Shown: in pieces, positions 33,701-44,369 of the stretch
Numbering within the stretch: the stretch's first letter is position 1
Layout: each line of letters begins with the position of its first letter
Source: Pontederia crassipes
Taxonomy: Eukaryota; Streptophyta; Magnoliopsida; Commelinales; Pontederiaceae
Direction of reading: 5' to 3'
Assembly: GCA_030549335.1 (NCBI GenBank)
Contig: CM060188.1
Coordinates: 16,557,501 to 16,621,500, forward strand
Length of the DNA: 64,000 bases
The notes under the pieces: generated by a model
Seen by the model: the letters and a program-made list of their open reading frames with translations, nothing else
Told to the model about the DNA's origin: nothing
The model's database searches: none
Translations under genes and position numbers: made by a program

Positions 33701-35703
33701 CTGAAAGTATAAAAACTAAATGGAAGAACACAACTATTAGATGTGCTTCTTTCATTATTCTAGGACAAGAATATTTTTGGATGTTTTTACAAGCTTAGAT
33801 GGAGTGGTTATTTATAGCATTTCTGCAAATTTTTTATATAGGTTTAAACTCTGGACAATAAGGAGCTAGCCACCGAAATTGAAATTGAAATTTTACCTTT
33901 AGTTATCTCCTTGTTACCACCCGGTGACAACTTTCAGTGGGTGTATATTTGACAAGTTCCACCTCATGAAATGTTTGCACTTGGTCACTAGGTTTTCTTG
34001 CATTTGAAGGGAGCCATGAACTAATAAAGACCCACACATATTGTTTAATATTTTGTCCAATATCCCTCTTGACACCACCTGTAACTACTCAACAACAAGA
34101 ATTGATCTTCCTCTACCTCGGGAAAAGGATGAACTAATCTTCTTCAACACCCATCATTGGGAAAAGATGAAAATGTAGGTGGAATCAAGTTGATTCTTGG
34201 TACTCCTCTGTCCTATCAAAGTCTTTGAAGGTCAAACAATCAACAATAATGGTGTGCTCACAAAATGACACCTTTTAAGCACATTGGCGAAGCTTTGTGA
34301 ACAAATGACAAACAGCACGGTTGCATGAGAGAACTACTATCAGATTTTGACTAGAATCCCTATTGGAGTTTAGATTTAGAGTGTGTTTTATAGAATACTT
34401 GATTAGGAATATTTTTTTCCTATTTGGTTATTTTTTTCCCTATTGTTGTTGTTGTTGGTTAAATTTTGGTTATCACTGAGATTTAGATTTTCTAGCTGAG
34501 GTAGGAGTTTAGAATTCAAAAGACTATAAATAATGGGTAGATGTAATCTCAAGAATATCCTCACCTGAAATCCCCAGTCCGCATTTACGCATTAGAAATC
34601 TGATCCAGTCATTTCAATCTGCCTGCTTCACAAAGCAAATGGGAAAATCACAACAACAACAAAGTCTTATTCCACTAGGTGGGGTCGGCTACATGGATCA
34701 TACGACGCTGTTCATTCGTTGATCCATGTTCATAAGATTCGACAGGGTTTTACGCTGACTGTCGGGGCCTAACACAACCCTCCTTCTTTATCCGAGCTTG
34801 GGACCGGCTATAAAACATAGGCGGAGTTAAATGGGAAAATCACAATATAGAATTAATATGTTAGAGATGTCTTATCTTAAAATAGCTAAAAGGGTACTAA
34901 AGCTTGGATAAAAGCAAAATTTGTTGATTAACACCCCAAAAAAAACATTCTTGTACGAGCTGCCAGCGGGTAATTCATTTGACCCTAAGTTTAATTGGGA
35001 GATCTACTTCGATGAGATCTCCAAGGTGGTGTCAACGTTGATATCGATATTCATGAGCGGCAAAGTCAGGCAGGCTACATTTCAGATATGTTTATATATA
35101 TCAACAAACAAATGTTTATATATATCAACAAACAAATACAACAACAACAACAAAGCCTTATCCCACTAGGTGGGGTCGGCTAATATATCAACAAACAAAT
35201 GTTTGTATAAATCAACTATTTATTGACATTGTACGAAACATAATTTCACCATCCATATATGATAGTCATGAATCACAATTACAAATTTAATACTTAATGA
35301 CTTGTATTGAACATACACATAAGATATTACATACGAGGTCTTATTTATTTTGCTTGATTGCTGATTATTCCACTGTTAACCTTTCCCACTTCAGGTATTC
35401 AATGAGATAAATAGTAGGGAGATGGAGAAGATTAATGTGCTGAGTGGAATATTTAGCAACTGGATCTTTATTGCCGTCTTGGCCTCTACCGTCATATTCC
35501 AAATAGTTATAGTAGAATTCCTCGGCACCTTTGCAAGCACGGTGCCTCTCAGCTGGCAATCATGGCTGCTCTGCGTGCTCATCGGCTTCATCAGCATGAT
35601 CATTTCTGTAATCCTCAAATTTATACCGGTCGAACCAGACAGGCCGAGGAGCAGTGACTGGAACGGCTATCATCCGCTTCCCAGCGGTCCGGACGGGGTA
35701 TAA
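15702..35703 (+). CDS. ACA: Autoinhibited Ca2+-transporting ATPase, ACA1/2/7-like (P2B type)
   Basis: Seven coding exons: 15702-15875, 26858-26912, 27003-28942, 29227-29385, 32266-32437, 32538-32836, 35395-35703. All junctions are GT-AG and in frame, giving 1035 residues, close to the family's roughly 1015-1020. The enzyme exports Ca2+ using ATP. The N-terminus has the arginine-rich calmodulin-binding autoinhibitory region ([19 protein letters not shown]). The phosphorylation motif [11 protein letters not shown] has Asp452, PEGLPLAVT lies in the fourth membrane segment, and the hinge GDGTNDAP is at residues 752-757. The remaining membrane helices are in exons 5-7. Membrane location (plasma membrane, ER or plastid envelope) cannot be read from sequence. 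Exon 1 is GC-rich, later exons AT-rich. Intron 1 (about 11 kb) holds a copia fossil, RTE pieces and a PPR fragment; intron 4 holds a gypsy gag relic and an RTE copy; intron 6 holds two RTE copies. All exons look intact. Confidence 0.95.
17824..17995 (+). mobile_element. 5'-truncated RTE LINE encoding the C-terminus of its protein
   Basis: A 19-bp duplication (ttgcatatattaggaccac, one mismatch) lies at 17805-17823 and 17996-18014. The 172-bp insert encodes a tail with a [14 protein letters not shown] motif, then [12 protein letters not shown] and a stop, followed by ggaataaggttttg and (TTG)n. The basic RGRP motif and final VADP are the end of plant RTE-clade reverse transcriptase proteins as I recall them. 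Its last 80 bp match the 3' part of the short copies elsewhere in the window, identifying their parent family. It lies in intron 1 of the Ca2+-ATPase gene. Confidence 0.75.
18092..18264 (-). repeat. 3' LTR of the copia fossil
   Basis: This matches 22515-22695 over its whole length. On the plus strand it begins tgtcaagtgaggt and ends ctgctgat. The adjoining internal sequence on the minus strand is purine-rich (gaggggacac), the expected polypurine tract. Confidence 0.9.
22110..22290 (-). mobile_element. Short LINE-like 3' end inside the copia fossil
   Basis: On the minus strand this reads a ttttttgtaacttttcct block, then taatgaaatcctgg and a terminal A tract (complement of about 22122-22131). 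That is the usual look of a plant L1 3' end. It interrupts the gag-proximal part of the copia element and is therefore younger. Boundaries are approximate and no clear duplication was confirmed. Confidence 0.35.
22515..22695 (-). repeat. 5' LTR of the copia fossil
   Basis: This is the partner of 18092-18264, about 5% diverged with a few small length differences. On the minus strand it ends cttgaca directly before the primer-binding site. Confidence 0.9.
24805..25002 (+). other. Unidentified open frame in intron 1
   Basis: The reading frame from about 24805 to the stop at 25002 has a gene-like composition (…[16 protein letters not shown]…), but I recognise no family. No exon boundaries tie it to the Ca2+-ATPase gene. 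It could be a fragment of a captured gene or chance. The PPR fragment lies 660 bp downstream on the other strand. Confidence 0.2.
25453..25646 (-). mobile_element. Short RTE derivative next to the PPR fragment
   Basis: On the minus strand it begins aactccgcctatgttttata at 25646 and ends ccacctagtgggataaggct plus nine TTG-type units. It has the family's 5' block and 3' block joined near 25536 with a slightly longer 5' block than other copies (…caacgaatatatt). Its 5' end lies only 17 bp from the stop codon of the PPR-DYW fragment on the same strand. I found no convincing target-site duplication around the short element alone. Confidence 0.75.
25664..26460 (-). pseudogene. 5'-truncated PPR gene fragment, E/E+/DYW end
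   Basis: About 265 codons are open on the minus strand, antisense in intron 1 of the Ca2+-ATPase gene. The order is end of a PPR repeat ([18 protein letters not shown]), a PPR-like repeat ([19 protein letters not shown]), the E and E+ motifs ([39 protein letters not shown]), then a DYW deaminase domain with HGE (usually HSE), CLDCH (usually CGDCH) and the final CSCGDYW stop. Family members edit organellar RNA and have many PPR repeats plus a transit peptide. All of that is missing: an in-frame stop lies at about 26480, where similarity ends. The open DYW part suggests a fairly recent copy. An RTE copy starts 17 bp after the stop. Confidence 0.8.
29804..29958. repeat. 78-bp tandem duplication in intron 4
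   Basis: The block attaaagctatcatcgtgat...ttaaattagttgcactccc recurs directly afterwards (second copy from about 29887) with a few substitutions. It lies in the fourth intron of the Ca2+-ATPase gene. Confidence 0.75.
30740..31085 (+). mobile_element. Ty3/gypsy gag fossil
   Basis: Pieces resemble the retrotransposon gag domain of plant gypsy elements: [10 protein letters not shown] near 30757-30790, [13 protein letters not shown] near 30840-30880, and a following helical region. It sits in intron 4 of the Ca2+-ATPase gene. No LTR, protease or polymerase was seen next to it. It is a short broken relic, older than the RTE insertions by appearance. Confidence 0.55.
31808..31991 (-). mobile_element. 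Short RTE derivative in intron 4
   Basis: A 16-bp duplication with one mismatch (gacataatatatgaac / gacagaatatatgaac) lies at 31792-31807 and 31992-32007. On the minus strand the element runs from aactctgcctatg to ccacctagtggg and (TTG)n. The internal junction reads caacga|gagcggaatgg, so the 3' block starts within the codons for AEWRR of the RTE protein. Confidence 0.85.
33570..33665. repeat. Tandem units containing a ttctatagaa palindrome
   Basis: Three imperfect units of about 42 bp share cttctatagaaga followed by gaagaaacatgaag (near 33567, 33600 and 33639). Each unit carries the self-complementary ttctatagaa. They lie in intron 6 of the Ca2+-ATPase gene. Confidence 0.6.
34653..34828 (-). 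mobile_element. Short RTE derivative in intron 6
   Basis: A perfect 16-bp duplication (aaatgggaaaatcaca) lies at 34637-34652 and 34829-34844. On the minus strand the 176-bp element begins aactccgcctatg and ends in the family 3' block and (TTG)n. The junction is caacgaatgaa|cagcgtcg, different from the other copies. Confidence 0.9.
35138..35182 (-). mobile_element. 45-bp RTE 3'-end insertion
   Basis: Only the last bases of the family are present, tagccgaccccacctagtgg, then ataaggctttg and TTG units on the minus strand. A perfect 18-bp duplication (atatatcaacaaacaaat) lies at 35120-35137 and 35183-35200. The duplicated target is itself part of a local repeat starting near 35091. It lies about 210 bp before the last exon of the Ca2+-ATPase gene. 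Confidence 0.85.
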
Positions 35704-37620
35704 GAGCAAAACAGCAGCAGCAGTGCAGAGGATTTTGTTTTTAATCAGTCGGAGGCAAATTTTGCTTTGTTTGCTGATGGCAGCAAATACGAAGCGATCC
35801 AGAACGACGCCTCCTGATAAATGCTCTATCTCAATTTTTTTAAGGATAAAATGAGCAAAACGTTTCTTTCTTTCTGACTTTTTTTCGCGTACTAATAATT
35901 ATATTAGGACACTGTTATTATCACTTCAAAATAATAAATATTTATTGTCATTTTATTTTATCTTATAAAAATAAAAATGTCGGTATATTTTGGAATGATA
36001 GACTTTAGTTGGGGTTCTTTTGATCACGCTCTTTATTTCAACCTCGTAATTTTCGCACCATGTGTTGCGCTTTCTTTCTGCCTAGTGTTTTAGCTTTCAT
36101 TTGATATCTTTGTTTGCTTGGATGGAAATAATTTCCTTCATTTCTTCTGTTTTTTTAAGAAAAAAATGAAACAAATAAACTCGATCAGAAAAAATAAAAA
36201 ATAATTGCCTATCACATATCTATTCTAATAATATAAAATATAATGACGAGTAAAAATATTTAAATAACAATATTATCACGTAGATAAAACATTATTAAAT
36301 ATTATTAATATTGTAACATACATTTTAGATACTAACATAGGCAACTAATTAATTTTTTTTCAAAATTGATATCTTTACCGCAAGAATGATGCATATAAGA
36401 GATAGACGCCACGTGACACACTCTGCCACTTAGTAAGCTAAAGATAATTATTTTTTTTAAAAAAAAAATGATTTAATATGATAGTTGATATATTGTGTAA
36501 ATTACTGAAATAAATAATGAAAACATAAACAACAAATATGTATAGGAGAGACATTCCTTCATGAACCATGTAATGTTGGTGTCAACCTAAGAGGATTAAA
36601 GGTTTTCTACTCAGATAATAAATTCAGTTTAATGTGTTAATTCAGATAGATTATTAAAATGAATTTATCGATTTCAACACACATTTTTTACTAAATAAAT
36701 CTTAGATTAACTAAATTTAATAAAAAAACCATAACATTATCATAAAAAATAAATGAGTTTAATTTTGGTATTCTCTACTTCATTTTATTTCCCTATTGTT
36801 TTCACCATCAAATTTTCATCTAACGCACTGTTGGACGAAGATCTAATTATGGAGATGATAGAAAATAAGATAAGGTAGGGAACACCTAATTCTTTTCTAA
36901 AATTAAATATAATAATTGTGATATCATGCTTTAAAAATATAATTATTAACATGGTTATTTGGTATTGAAAAGAAAGGTGTCGAAGCTATGCAATATAATG
37001 TTAAGATGGAATTGTGATATTACTAAGTTTAAATAAAATATTATTTATTTATGTAAATACATACATATGGGAACGGCAAGAGACGGGGACAACATTGATG
37101 GAGAATGAAAGAAAGAAAAGAAAAGAAAATTAAGGTAAATCAAATAATCATTGTAAAATGGGTGGTACACAATAAATATAAAGAAACCTATATCTTTTTT
37201 AAGAGATAATTGCATTTTTCACGAATGCTACTTTTTCTAGCTCGTTTTGAAACAATAGTAATTTCCTATATATAAAATCAAGTACTAAATATTTTATTTT
37301 TATTTAAAATTAAATAATTAGATAATGTAGCATAATTTAAGTCTTACTTAATTAAATATATATTCTCTATTTGTACCATACTAGTTGATATAACTATGTT
37401 GTGTGATTATGTTGTGTGATTATGTTGTGTGATTTGATGCTCTTCTATATCATTAAGAAACTAATATATGTATACTTTCCTATTAACTTTATATTTAAAT
37501 TATAATATTAAACACACTTATATTAAATTGAATTATTTGTGTTTTAAAATATTATCATATTAAAAGACTATACAGCTTTTTTTAATGACTCGAATAAGAA
37601 TCTTTTCCCGAAAAATGTTG
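35704..37620. other. AT-rich intergenic region between convergent genes
   Basis: This lies between the end of the Ca2+-ATPase gene and the 3' end of the minus-strand 175-aa protein gene. The first 250 bases should contain the Ca2+-ATPase 3' UTR (aataaata at about 35933). No other gene or clear repeat is visible. Confidence 0.5.
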
Positions 37621-37960
37621 GATGCTATTTCTTTTCTTTTCTTTTTTTTTTTTTTTGAATCGAGAAATCTCTCCAGCCCCAGTCTCTATCCCTAACAGAA
37701 ATTGGAGAGCAAAACTTAAAAAAATATATAAAACAAAATAATTTCTTAACAAAAAAGTTTTGAAATGCCGGAAAAAGGACGAAGACTAAGTACTTGCAAC
37801 TTTTTTTTTTCACGCAGACATAAATGGAACCTTGGTGGTTCTTCCGAGACGTTGTGCGTACAAGATTCTGAAATCGAGCTTACAATTTAATAGCATGTTC
37901 CAAATCCGTTTACCAAGGATCATTTCTAAGCTGATACGTAGAAGCAGGATGATGCCCTCA

Positions 37961-40900
37961 CTAACGAGATGGTTCTGCACGTTTGTTAACAAACAATTTT
38001 CCTATGTCTTCGGTGACCACATTACTCCTGCCAAAGACAGATAAACACCCATCAGAACTCAGAGCACGGCCAAGGAATTAGATGGCCGTGGAACAGAAAT
38101 AAGAAACTTGATGGCTCTGCTAAATGGTATAATGAATAAACTAAAAACTGCAGGAAAAGGTGAAAAAGAAAAAGGAAATACAAAGAAAAAGAAGAAACCC
38201 AAGGTTTTTTTCTGATATGATAACATTCTTTTCATGTTAGCAAGAAATCTGATGGGTTATTGTTCACATATATAGAATTCAATATGCAAAGACAAAAGTC
38301 CATGGGAGACAAAAGCAACCTTAGACATCTTCGTTGAGACAGCAAACAGTTGGATGGATTTACTAATGTGTTCTATCCACTTTGTTTTCCATCAAGAAGT
38401 ATAATGCAATGTGATTCTCGGGTGTTTACCTAATCAATAATTTCAGTTGAATAATATATCAACAACATAGGTTTCAGACTCATGGTAAAAATGACCAATA
38501 TGTTTATTTAAGAAAAGATATTGTACATAATTCAGTTTCCTAGGAACATAAACTGAATATCATGCCAAACTATCCAAAGTAAGTTAAATGGATTCTTCAT
38601 TTTTTAAAATTTTTTTGCGAAGAAATGGATCCTCCTCAATATACAAATATATAAAAATACTTGAGAGCATATCAGCATAACATAACAAGATAGGGGTCTT
38701 CACGGGTTGAGTCCAAGGCTCTATGAACAACAAATTTTACCCGACCACCACTTTTTTTTAAATATTGTCTTACTCTTTATATTATTTAATATTTAATTTA
38801 AAACATAAAATAAGTTTTTCAAATATTCAACTATTTTTCCATATTTAAAATAATTTATTTTATTTTAAAAAAAACTAAATTAGATTTAGGCTTAAAGTTA
38901 CATAAAAATTTTTAAAAAATAAACAAAAAATTCGCTTTGTCAGGTTGACCCCAACTCATACCTGACCCGACCACTCATCGTTATCAGGTTGTGGTCGGGT
39001 CGGGTTCAACCCGACCACCACCGACCCAACCCAACTCAATCTAGGTCGGGTCGGGTCGGGTAATGGGTTCGTCGGGTCGACCCAAGTGTGAACACCCCTA
39101 TAACCAGATGATCAAGTAAGAAATATCAACTGCATGACTTGTAGTTATGTTCAAATCAGATTCACCTGACATCAACTCATGCTCTAAATAATTCCAGTAA
39201 ACCAAGCAATTCCAGGCTAATGGTTTTCAAGGGGAAGCATATGTACATGACCTCCCCCCTGCTTTAATGGAATGTGTGATTCCATGGTACTTTGAACACC
39301 TGAACGTAAGTCTCCCCCTCCATTTTTAGGGTACTTAACTCAGGTACAACAATTTTTTTTTTTTTTGAGGGGTCAAAGGATGGCTACAAAGGTTCAGGAA
39401 CAACTTAAGTATGAACCTCTCGGAACATAATTGCCATTCAAGAACACTAAGTATGAACCTGTAAGTTATGTAGTTATGCCCATATCCAGCAGGAACTCAG
39501 CCTGGCACTTTAGGTTCCTATAACCATTTCTGTTTCATCTTTCCCTGGAGAGACTTTCCATCATTTTCTTTTTGATGGAAAAAGTGTGACTAGCTCATCT
39601 TGCATTTGAACTAATAAGACTAATATGCCAGTTAAGAACTAACCTTCCTCTAAGCTGTGGAGGGACCAGTAGGCCACCAGCTGTGTCTGGTGCATTTCTC
39701 AAATGTGGTGGTTGCCCTCTTGGATGTTTGTTAGCCGTTCGAGGAAAATCTGAACCATTTGATTCTCTCTTGCGTGATGCACTTTCATTCATAGCTGCAG
39801 CAACTCTTGTAGAGTGATCACTACCAGCAATTTGATGTGACTGCAAAGATGGGGATGCAAAAAGAGATGACACATCTGGAAGTCCTTGCAATAATGGTGG
39901 CGGCAGGGGGTTAGCATCTGGGATAGGGTGTGATAACGCAGCAGAACTCCTACAGATGGTTAAAGAAAATGAACAATATTTATTAAAGTCTGCAACAATA
40001 ATCATAATACAACTGCAACACTGACAAAATGCACAAACTCGGAACAAATGACCACCAGGCCAAATCCCCCTACAAGAAGCATGCTATCAGAATTGGAATC
40101 ATTTGATTATCCAAACAACAAATATACCCCTGTTGTTGCTCAATCAAATTGCTAACCAAGAAGATATTTGTAGTTTTGAACCCTTGATACAACACGTTCT
40201 GATCAACTCTTTTTTTATTTATGAGGAGTTGATCAACATTCTAGCTAATTAAGAAGCTACAAACAAGAGAAGATTGTAACTACAATAAAATACCCAAAAC
40301 AAAGAAAGTGAAGACGAATGTAAATGGACAGCCAAATGCCATATATGCAAGAAAATGGCACATCCTATATGCCATTTTCTTGCATATATGGCATTTGGCT
40401 GTCCATTTACATTCGTCTTCACTTTCTTTGTTTTGGGGTATATGCCAAATTGAGAACTAAATCAACTCTACCAAGCTTGACAAAATGAACATTTATACCA
40501 AAAAAAAAGAAGTGCAAATATCAACCTTACTGCATGAACCAATTAACCACCATGAAGAAATAAATTCGTACATTTGGTTCATTGCACTTTGCAGGATGGA
40601 ACACTTAAATCTGGTTCAACCCTGAACCTCCAAAAGTTCTAGAAGCCAACAGCAAAGCACCCGTATGGTTCGGAATTGTTGGCATACAACCACAAAAAAG
40701 AGAACTAAAAGGATACATGGTCCACTCTAAAAAATAAAGATAAAAAGGTCTGTTCTAAGAGCCATCTATCCTGGTTAACAATCATGCAGGAACATATATC
40801 ATATTCCTCACAAAAAAGAGAACTAACGGATACATGATCCACTCTAAAAAATAAAGATAAAAGGTCTGTGCTAAGAGCCATCTATCCTGGTTAACAATCA

Positions 40901-41286
40901 TGCAGGAACATATATATGATATTCCCTAAAAAAACCATATATATGATATCAACTGCCCCACTAAAACATGAGAAGCGTCATCATAGTAAATTTCCAAGAA
41001 ATTGCAATTGAACAAGAGTAAAAGGAGAAAAAAAAACTTGTATTCGTTCTTTGATAAGTATAATTCAGGACCTTTGCCACCATATCTTTATGATAATAAA
41101 ATCTTGTCACATGGCAGAGGAGAGGAATTACTCATTTTGGTGGTTGTCAGGCAGAGGATGTGATGCAAGGGACGGAAGAGAGCGAGAAGTGACAGCAGCA
41201 GAGTTCTCTTTTTCTTCAGATGATTTACTCTCTTCATCTTCTCCAACTGATTCATCATCAGAAGTGGCATAGTCCACCAGCGGCAT
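37961..41286 (-). CDS. Conserved plant protein of unknown function, 175 aa
   Basis: Coding exons on the minus strand are 41286-41132, 39949-39644 and 38027-37961, all GT-AG and in frame. The product starts MPLVDYATSDDESVGEDEES, with an acidic Ser-rich stretch to about residue 28. A Pro-rich middle (PIPDANPLPPPLLQGLP, 60-76) and a basic patch (SRKRESNG and ANKHPRG) follow. It ends in a compact motif, VPPQLRGRSNVVTEDIGKLF (148-167), then VNKRAEPSR. There is no signal peptide or membrane segment, and the make-up suggests a mostly disordered, possibly nuclear protein. I believe the C-terminal motif occurs in uncharacterised plant proteins, but cannot name a function. A 5' UTR exon lies near 43150-43385, and the acceptor just before the coding exon is at about 41331. 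The introns hold a hAT-like element, a long hairpin, a tandem duplication and a 43-bp RTE insertion. Confidence 0.8.
38692..39102. mobile_element. Foldback / hAT-like non-autonomous element
   Basis: The ends are inverted: ggggtcttcacggg on the left and tgtgaacacccc on the right, each bordered by TA. The right part is full of gggtcgggt and cgacccaac units that can pair with each other. GGGGTGTTCA-like ends occur in several plant hAT-type and MITE families. There is no transposase. It lies in the second coding intron of the 175-aa protein gene. Superfamily and duplication are uncertain. Confidence 0.5.
40291..40440. repeat. Near-perfect 70-bp-arm hairpin
   Basis: The left arm, 40291-40360, and right arm, 40370-40440, are complementary along their whole length except for one extra base near the outer end, with a 9-base loop (catcctata). 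The arms begin taccc(c)aaaacaaagaaag and end gcaagaaaatggca. TA dinucleotides lie at both outer edges. It is in the first coding intron of the minus-strand 175-aa protein gene, so it should be transcribed. It could be a young inverted duplication, a MITE or a small-RNA precursor. Confidence 0.9.
40691..40926. repeat. 118-bp tandem duplication
   Basis: The block beginning cacaaaaaagagaactaa occurs at 40691 and again at 40809 and ends near gcaggaacatatat in both. The copies differ at only a few positions, so the event is recent. It is in the same intron as the hairpin at 40291. Confidence 0.9.
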
Positions 41287-42844
41287 CCTTCCTACCCTCT
41301 CTCCTCCCTCAAACTTTTTTCTTGTGACTAATAGCTGGGAAAATCCAAAAAAAGATAAAAAAGAAGAAAATAAAAAACTTCAAATTTAGAATATCAATGT
41401 TAATTTCCCAAGTACATTACTTCACAGTAATATCATACAACAACAACCACATAGCTTTTAGATGAACTAATTGAGCCTTTTTTTTTAAAGGGTGAACTAA
41501 TTGAGACTTATGGATACCAAGTCCTCAATGAGACTCTTTTATTTAGAGTAACACTACCGCCACTACATAAAAATGTTCACAAGTAATAAGATGGAATGAC
41601 AATAGTATTTTTTAGGGTGACAAGCAAGACAAACTTTGTTTAACTTTAGTTTTTTCTAGAATTTTAAATTTCTTTGTATTAGTGTGATAAAACCAATTTC
41701 CTTTGTGCTAGGACCATGTCCATCCACCCCCTCCTGCTGCAGATGAAAATCTTGTTTCCACTTGTAAAAGATGAGACTCATCCTATGCACTATTATATGG
41801 ACAATGGCATCAAATGGCACCACAAGTTGAATTAACATTCCAAGCTTCAACAATTTTATTATTTGATCCAGAAACTGAGTAAGATTTGAGTAACAGTCTT
41901 CACTTACATAATAAGTGGAGCACCAACAAGAAAAAGGATGAAGTTTTTTTTTTTAACAAGACAAAATATGAAGTATTTCTTTCCTAACGCATCTCGCACG
42001 AAATTATGTAGGACGAAGGTACCATGTTGTCCCCAGCATACCCGAAAGTAATATATATGATACAAAATGAAAATAGGTAAAGTATTAGCCTCAAAAGGCA
42101 AAAATCAAATGAAGTTCAGTATTTGGAAACCCATAGTTGTAACATTAGTAGGTAATGGAATTCCATTGCAGAATGATGATGAAGTGAAGGTTTCAATGAA
42201 CCATTAATTATACATCACGTAATAAATTTTCCAACTTGCAAATGAAAATTATGGGACTGCAATTGCTAGCAACATGTTTGCATAAATCTTCTTATGTATA
42301 GCTGCAGAATGAAGATTGCAACGTAGAAATGTGGTTATTCTAATCATCAACATTTGCACCTTTAATTAAGTTAGACGCACTTTAAAACACCAAACCGTTT
42401 ATGCTTGACAGTATTTATTCTGCCAGCACCATTTTTACATTTGCAGACATGCTAAATTGAAGTGCACCATTTTACGTGTTTCAAGTTTTATTTTCATTAC
42501 TAGATCAATATGTCACCTAACCTACAAGGGCTGACGTAAAAGCTCAGTTGTTTCCTTTATGCACTTCCACCATGGCTGCTACTAAAATTTAGGTTTTGCA
42601 TGGTGGTCATGCCTAGAAGGAACTGCAAGCATCAAGCTTACTCAATGAAGCAAAGAAAATACTAACTCATTTCATTTTGTGAAAGCCACTTGCAAAATAG
42701 GTAGCATGAAGAAATCTTTTTTTTTCATGCCTTGTTAGTTCCACTAGATCAAGATCAGTCATTTAAATCTGATTCCTCCCTAATCTCACAAAATTTAATG
42801 ATGGACTTGATCAATTGAATATTTTATCCCATGTGTATTATCAT

Positions 42845-42887
42845 CTACAGCCGACCCCACCTAGTGGGATAAGGCTTTGTTGTTGTT
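42845..42887 (+). mobile_element. 43-bp RTE 3'-end insertion
   Basis: A 10-bp duplication (gtattatcat) lies at 42835-42844 and 42888-42897. The insert is agccgaccccacctagtggg, then ataaggctttg and TTG units, after three unmatched bases (cta). It lies in the 5' UTR intron of the 175-aa protein gene. Confidence 0.8.
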
Positions 42888-43149
42888 GTATTATCATATA
42901 CCTGCATAACATAGCTACAGATTGCAAAAAGAGGTAACATATTCGTCTAACTGCGTTAAACTTTCTCATAAGAAACTCACAAAGCTCTTTATCAAACAAG
43001 ATATCAAGTCGAAAGGAAATTGATACTCTTCTTATCAATCACTTGTTGAGAAATATAATTCCAGTACTAGGGCCATTTCCCATCATAAGTTCATGTGCAT
43101 ACAGTAGTATTCTCGTATTAGAAAAAGGAAAACGTCATCTAAATCCTAA

Positions 43150-43390
43150 CAGGAAAAGTTAAAGGACGGTCGACGAATTGGAAGCTTGGAAAAAGCAGGA
43201 GAGGAGTTACTAGCTCCGGCGATCTGGAGGGCGGAGGACGCGAAGCAGGCGGTGGCTGCGGCGGACGGTGGAAAGATAGGGAGAAGTACCGCGACGACGA
43301 CGACGACGACGGGCGACGGAGCTCTCTTCTCCTCCGTTCGAAGGCGCTACTCGTGGAAATCAGGCGACCCCATTCCTAACCCTGTGTAAA
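43150..43390 (-). other. Probable 5' UTR exon of the 175-aa protein gene
   Basis: This GC-rich island in AT-rich surroundings has a (cgt)n-type tract on the minus strand (about 43291-43313) and ends toward AT-rich intron sequence. No start codon here connects to the coding exon at 41286, so I read it as untranslated. The plus-strand open frame in the same stretch has no family features. Confidence 0.5.
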
Positions 43391-44340
43391 TAGTTTTGGG
43401 CAAGTTCAGAAAATAAAACTAAAATTTTAATTTATCGTGGGTGTCAGTAAATTGATTCTGTAATTTACAATTGAAATAAAATAGAGATTCAAATAATTAA
43501 CTCATCATAAATACTTCAACCTTTGTTTTTAAAAAATAAAATAAAAGTGTCTCTCCGCGGAATATAGATTGAGAATTCATATCTGATGTTTAATTTGTTT
43601 TTATTTAAAAATTTTAATTTAATTTATAGATTTTTTTGTCTGATGAATATGAAAATGGAAGACACCTTCTTCCTCCAAAGAACATCATCATCATATCTTA
43701 TTTTAAATTTTTAACTTTTATGATTACTATTATATATATCTCCCTCAAGAAAGGTCATTATTAAATTTGGTTCATTAATTTTACTTATTATAGTTATTTT
43801 AATTCGACAATTAGATTGTTCCTAATTACTCCTATCCAGCAAAAGATAGTATGAATTTTCTATGGGATTAAATGTTTTGTATGAACCGATTTATCGGTAA
43901 CGAACTAAAGTTTAATTTTAATTATTACATCGTTGATAAAAGTAGAATTACTCATATAAAAAATGTAGCATACATATATGTACCATCTATCTATATATAA
44001 AATTGCACGTGTGATAGTACAATATCGTAATTCTAAAATTTGATGATTAAAATTAAGTCTTCAATAAAATAATTTGTCCAATCAATTCTTAATTTGATTT
44101 CAAACTTTCAAGTTTGGATTAGAAAAATAGACACACTTAATTTCAAATTTCAACTTTACTCAACGTTAAGAATTATGTTGAAATTAAACTATTTTAATGC
44201 ACCTTTCGCATTATTATTATGGAACCGCATGAAATGTCCTTTATGGCCTCCTTTACTCTTTTATATCATTTTCCTTTTGAGATAAAAAAATAAATCTTTT
44301 GGCCAAATCTGTGAGCTGCAACCTAATCTACCGTTAGATC
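43391..44340. other. AT-rich divergent intergenic region
   Basis: This lies between the minus-strand 175-aa protein gene and the plus-strand eRF1 gene and presumably holds both promoters. I see no other gene. A GC-rich 5' UTR-like stretch of the eRF1 gene begins at about 44370. Confidence 0.5.
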
Positions 44341-44369
44341 TCAATCGAACGGTTGTGAAGACCTTCTGT

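Noticed and set aside
34330-34630. LTR-like text with tataaata and a leader-like end
   Set aside because: The start, partner LTR and duplication are missing. It was too weak to call as a separate element.
34921-35090. Open frame [20 protein letters not shown]... before the last Ca2+-ATPase exon
   Set aside because: There is no recognisable family and no splice sites consistent with inclusion. It is possibly a repeat-derived fragment.
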